Positions 61,657 to 64,000 of a stretch of 64,000 nucleotides of DNA are shown one piece after another. Each line of letters begins with the position of its first letter. Within the stretch, counting starts at the first letter, position 1. The translations under genes and the position numbers were made by a program. The notes under the pieces are model-generated. The model had not been told where the DNA came from. It was given only the letters and a program-made list of their open reading frames with translations, and ran no database searches. This DNA comes from an uncultured Eubacteriales bacterium (GTDB lineage: Bacteria > Bacillota > Clostridia > Oscillospirales > CAG-272), in assembly GCA_934796165.1 (NCBI GenBank), contig CAKVOU010000010.1, positions 22,716-86,715 on the forward strand, read 5' to 3'.

Positions 61657-62064
61657 TTACGAATGACATCCTCCGCCGCAGGACGAGCAGTCGTGCGTGC
61701 AGGCAGGCATCTCCCCCGTCACCGTGAAGGTGATGGTGTTGTTGACGGCATTCATCAGGTCGTTGACAGTCTTCTGCGCTTCGTTCAGAGCAAGAAAGGA
61801 CTCCGCTCCGGTGATCTGGCGGTAGAGCTCTTCCGTGCGCGTCTGGAGCCTGTCCACAAGCAGCATATCCTTGTCGGGCTTGACCAATTCATCCTGAATC
61901 GCCTGCTGGTCTGCTTCGTACTCGCGGAGCGCGGACTGCACCGCTTCGTCGTTCTGATACGCCTTCTTCGCGTCGGCAAGACGGATGAGGCGCTCGTCCT
62001 CTTTCAATGCCTTTCCGAGTTCTGTCGCAAGGCGGAATACTTCGCTGTTTTCCATATTTTTCAC
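61657..62064 (-). CDS. ricA: YlbF/YmcA-family protein (RicA-type) with Cys-rich C-terminus
   Basis: The 135-residue (GTG at 62064) or 132-residue (ATG at 62055) protein has the DUF964 helical pattern: SEVFRLATELGKALKEDERL, AYQNDEAVQSALREYEA. The position between miaB and mutS matches B. subtilis ymcA (ricA), whose product works with RicF and RicT in RNase Y control and binds Fe-S clusters. The tail CTHDCSSCGGGCHS has four cysteines that could hold such a cluster. An inverted repeat ACGGGAA-CA-TTCCCGT lies between AAAGGAG and the start and would bring them close. Confidence 0.82.
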   Translation of the reverse strand: MKNMENSEVFRLATELGKALKEDERLIRLADAKKAYQNDEAVQSALREYEADQQAIQDELVKPDKDMLLVDRLQTRTEELYRQITGAESFLALNEAQKTVNDLMNAVNNTITFTVTGEMPACTHDCSSCGGGCHS

Positions 62065-62118
62065 ACGGGAATGTTCCCGTCTCCTTTTTGGTTTTGTTTT
62101 TACCCCGTCACACCGGAC

Positions 62119-63558
62119 TTACACGATTTCCCCGTCCGGGACGACCTCGCCGTACAGGGCAAACGCCTCCGCGCGGTCGATCTTGACAAAGAGCCATTTT
62201 CCCGCGTCGCTCCCGGCGCCATGGTAAAATACGATCTTGTTGCCCTCGGTTCTGCCCGAACAGACCTCGTCGTTATTCTTGCTGATTCCGTCCGAAAGGA
62301 TCCGCACGGTTTTTCCGACAAGCGGCTGATTCTTTTCTGAGGAGATCGCGTTCTGCAATTTCAGCATCCGCCCGTACCGCTCGCTCTTGACCGCCTCGGG
62401 AATCTGATCCTCCATTTCCGCGGCGGGCGTTCCCTTGCGCGGAGAGTAGAGGAAGGAAAAGATCATGTCGTATCTTGCGCGTCCGAGCGCCGCAAGTGTT
62501 GCGGAGAAGTCCTCCTCGGTCTCCCCGGGGAACCCGACGATAATGTCCGTGGACAGCGCGCAGTCGGGCATTTTTTCCTTGATGTAATCAAGCGAATCGA
62601 AATACTTCGCCAGATCGTAATGGCGGTTCATGACACGCAACAGGCGGTCGCTTCCCGACTGGAGCGGAAGGTGGAACTGGTGCGCGATATGCTTTGACGT
62701 TGCCATCACGTCGATGAGCTTGTGCGATGCGTCCTTCGGGTGACTGGTCATAAAGCGGATGAGATAATCGCCCTCGATGCGGTCAAGCTCTTCAAGCAGG
62801 TCGGCAAAATCATACGGGAAACCGTCGGTCCTGCCATAGGAATTGACGTTCTGCCCGAGCAGGGTGATGTCGCGGTAACCCGCATTCACCAATTCCCTCA
62901 CTTCTTTGATAATCTCGGATTTTTCCCGGCTGCGTTCCCTGCCGCGGACATACGGGACGATGCAGTAGGAGCAGAAATTGTCGCAGCCGTACATGACCGA
63001 CACCCACGCGCGGTAGGTGCTCTCTCTCCGCACCGGGATCCCCTCCGCGACCGTGTACTCTGTCTCGCCCGTGCAGAAGAGTCGCTTTCCGCGCTCAAGG
63101 TGGTCAAGAAGCAGTTCCGGCAGGCGGTAGAGCGATGAGGTGCCGAACACGAGATCCACATACGGATTGCTTTTTTTGATTGCCTCGGCGCGGTGCTCCT
63201 GCGCGACCATACAGCCAAACACCGCGATGATGACCTCCGGGTCTTTTGCCTTCAGATGCTTGTATTGCCCGATGAAGGAAAGCGCGCGCTTTTCCGCGTG
63301 TTCTCTCACGGCGCAGGTGTTGACCGCAAGGAAGGATGCCTCGTTTTCGTCGCGCGTCATTTCATACCCCATGGCGCAGAGCATCCCGGCGATTTTTTCG
63401 CTGTCCGCCTCGTTCTGTTGACAGCCGAGCGTCAGAACATAAGCGCGGCGGCGCTTTCCCGTCTCTTCTGCGTGGCGGTCGTTCCATGCGCGTACTTTTT
63501 TCGTAGATTCATTTTGTTTTTCCGTTTCCGCAGCCGGAAGGAGATGTTTTCCGATCAT
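62119..63558 (-). CDS. miaB: tRNA methylthiotransferase MiaB
   Basis: MiaB adds a methylthio group to i6A37 of tRNAs reading codons that start with U. The 479-residue product has the N-terminal cluster cysteines (LGCQQNEADSE, NTCAVREHAEKR, FGCMVAQE), the radical-SAM motif YGCDNFCSYCIVPYVRG and a C-terminal TRAM domain. The first 35 residues are a variable extension. GGGGAA precedes the ATG. It starts the 12-kb operon ending at 51480. Confidence 0.96.
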   Translation of the reverse strand: MIGKHLLPAAETEKQNESTKKVRAWNDRHAEETGKRRRAYVLTLGCQQNEADSEKIAGMLCAMGYEMTRDENEASFLAVNTCAVREHAEKRALSFIGQYKHLKAKDPEVIIAVFGCMVAQEHRAEAIKKSNPYVDLVFGTSSLYRLPELLLDHLERGKRLFCTGETEYTVAEGIPVRRESTYRAWVSVMYGCDNFCSYCIVPYVRGRERSREKSEIIKEVRELVNAGYRDITLLGQNVNSYGRTDGFPYDFADLLEELDRIEGDYLIRFMTSHPKDASHKLIDVMATSKHIAHQFHLPLQSGSDRLLRVMNRHYDLAKYFDSLDYIKEKMPDCALSTDIIVGFPGETEEDFSATLAALGRARYDMIFSFLYSPRKGTPAAEMEDQIPEAVKSERYGRMLKLQNAISSEKNQPLVGKTVRILSDGISKNNDEVCSGRTEGNKIVFYHGAGSDAGKWLFVKIDRAEAFALYGEVVPDGEIV

Positions 63559-63587
63559 ACTGTTCCCCGATAAATATATAATATATT

Positions 63588-63616
63588 ATTATATTCCTTT
63601 ATGGACGCGCTGTCAA
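63588..63616 (-). promoter_or_regulatory. sigma-A promoter of the miaB operon
   Basis: Perfect TTGACA (63611-63616) and TATAAT (63588-63593) on the minus strand have a 17-bp spacer. Confidence 0.88.
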
Positions 63617-63681
63617 GGGCGGCTTGGGAAAACGGCGTGTGAAAAACTTCCCGCCGTGTCAGATTTTTTTCGGGAAAAGCC

Positions 63682-63709
63682 TTGACAAACGGATTTTTTC
63701 GTGTATAAT
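63682..63709 (+). promoter_or_regulatory. sigma-A promoter of tRNA-Leu
   Basis: TTGACA (63682-63687) and TATAAT (63704-63709) have a 16-bp spacer, about 52 bases before the tRNA. Confidence 0.85.
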
Positions 63710-63760
63710 AGCTTATGTCGCGTCCGAGCCGATCCGAGAAGGTCGGTTTCCGATACGAAT

Positions 63761-63845
63761 GCGAGAGTGGCGGAACTGGCAGACGCGCACGTTTGAGGGG
63801 CGTGTGGTTCACACCGTACGGGTTCAAGTCCCGTTTCTCGCACCA
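63761..63845 (+). tRNA. tRNA-Leu (anticodon GAG), CCA encoded
   Basis: The 85-base gene has acceptor GCGAGAG pairing with TTCTCGC, a TTTGAGG anticodon loop giving GAG, a long class II variable arm, GGTTCAAGTCC in the T arm, and a terminal ACCA. Confidence 0.96.
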
Positions 63846-63846
63846 C

Positions 63847-63885
63847 AAAAAGGGCACAGGCTTCATGCCTGTGCCCTTTTTGTCG
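63847..63885 (+). terminator. intrinsic terminator of tRNA-Leu
   Basis: A perfect 15-bp stem (63847-63861 with 63867-63881) around TTCAT ends in T5. Confidence 0.92.
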
Positions 63886-64000
63886 CTGTGTAAAATCACG
63901 CAGAACCCCTCCTTCCCTTCGGGAAGGATTGTTTTGCGGCACCGGGCATACCGCTTTTGCAAATTCCGGCGCAAAACGGGGTTCGTAAGACCGTTTCCCG
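63886..64000. other. window end, small hairpin only
   Basis: A hairpin CCTTCCC-TTCG-GGAAGG lies near 63917-63932 and is followed by TTGTTTT. It may be a terminator; no gene is recognised. Confidence 0.4.

Overview
The window is one chromosomal segment of a moderately GC-rich, probably spore-forming Clostridia bacterium, most likely an anaerobe of the Oscillospirales/Christensenellales kind (inference). Support comes from spoIIGA-sigE, the dgt-dnaG-rpoD order, the miaB-ricA-mutS-mutL order, an rnfCDGEAB-type ferredoxin:NAD oxidoreductase operon, and many near-consensus sigma-A promoters (TTGACA, 16-18 bp spacer, TATAAT). No phage, IS element, CRISPR array, rRNA or plasmid gene was recognised. 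After about 10 kb nearly everything is on the minus strand.

Layout. 1-893: the 3' part of a GH36 alpha-galactosidase. 1133-2449: a divergent membrane protein/XRE regulator pair sharing a 22-bp dyad. 2564-3834: a pyridoxine kinase broken by an in-frame TGA, behind a zinc-ribbon membrane protein. 4068-10258: the Rnf operon (C, D, G, E and a fused A-B) followed by gluQ. 10339-14410: minisatellite DNA and two large type-IV-pilin-like proteins with beta-helix-like bodies. 14627-18955: a membrane protein, an SGNH hydrolase, an amidase-domain protein, DNA polymerase IV and a small DUF6504-like partner. 19295-25923: dacA, folD, lgt, two M16-peptidase-like proteins and a HAD phosphatase. 26102-32766: an orphan solute-binding lipoprotein, then rpoD, dnaG and dgt.

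33162-37997 holds a NUDIX enzyme, yigZ, hflX, rpmE, sigE and spoIIGA. 38175-39697 is a MerR regulator with a divergent aldo/keto reductase under a classic 19-bp-spacer MerR promoter. A tRNA-Glu(CTC) at 40027-40101 has its 3' end inside a perfect 31-bp inverted repeat. 40246-43124 is rnmV, uppP and a U32 tRNA-hydroxylation-type protein. 43319-46269 holds a secreted CHAP/SH3 protein and a DUF975 membrane protein. 46618-51274 is an operon of an exonuclease, a DUF2007 protein, thiI, a phosphoribosyltransferase and an archaeal-type aspS. 51532-63558 is a 12-kb operon: miaB, ricA, mutS, a SecB-like gene, mutL, tgt, a HAD enzyme, tldD and tldE. A tRNA-Leu(GAG) transcribed to the right follows.

Most genes are housekeeping: replication and transcription (dnaG, rpoD, dgt), repair (mutS, mutL, dinB), tRNA modification (miaB, tgt, thiI, U32, gluQ), envelope (lgt, uppP, dacA) and energy conservation (Rnf). 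The parts that stand out are the RnfA-RnfB fusion, the two orphan pilin/beta-helix proteins, the tRNA-end palindrome, the SecB-like gene between mutS and mutL, the internally duplicated binding lipoprotein, and the pyridoxine kinase whose stop codon sits at the expected tryptophan.
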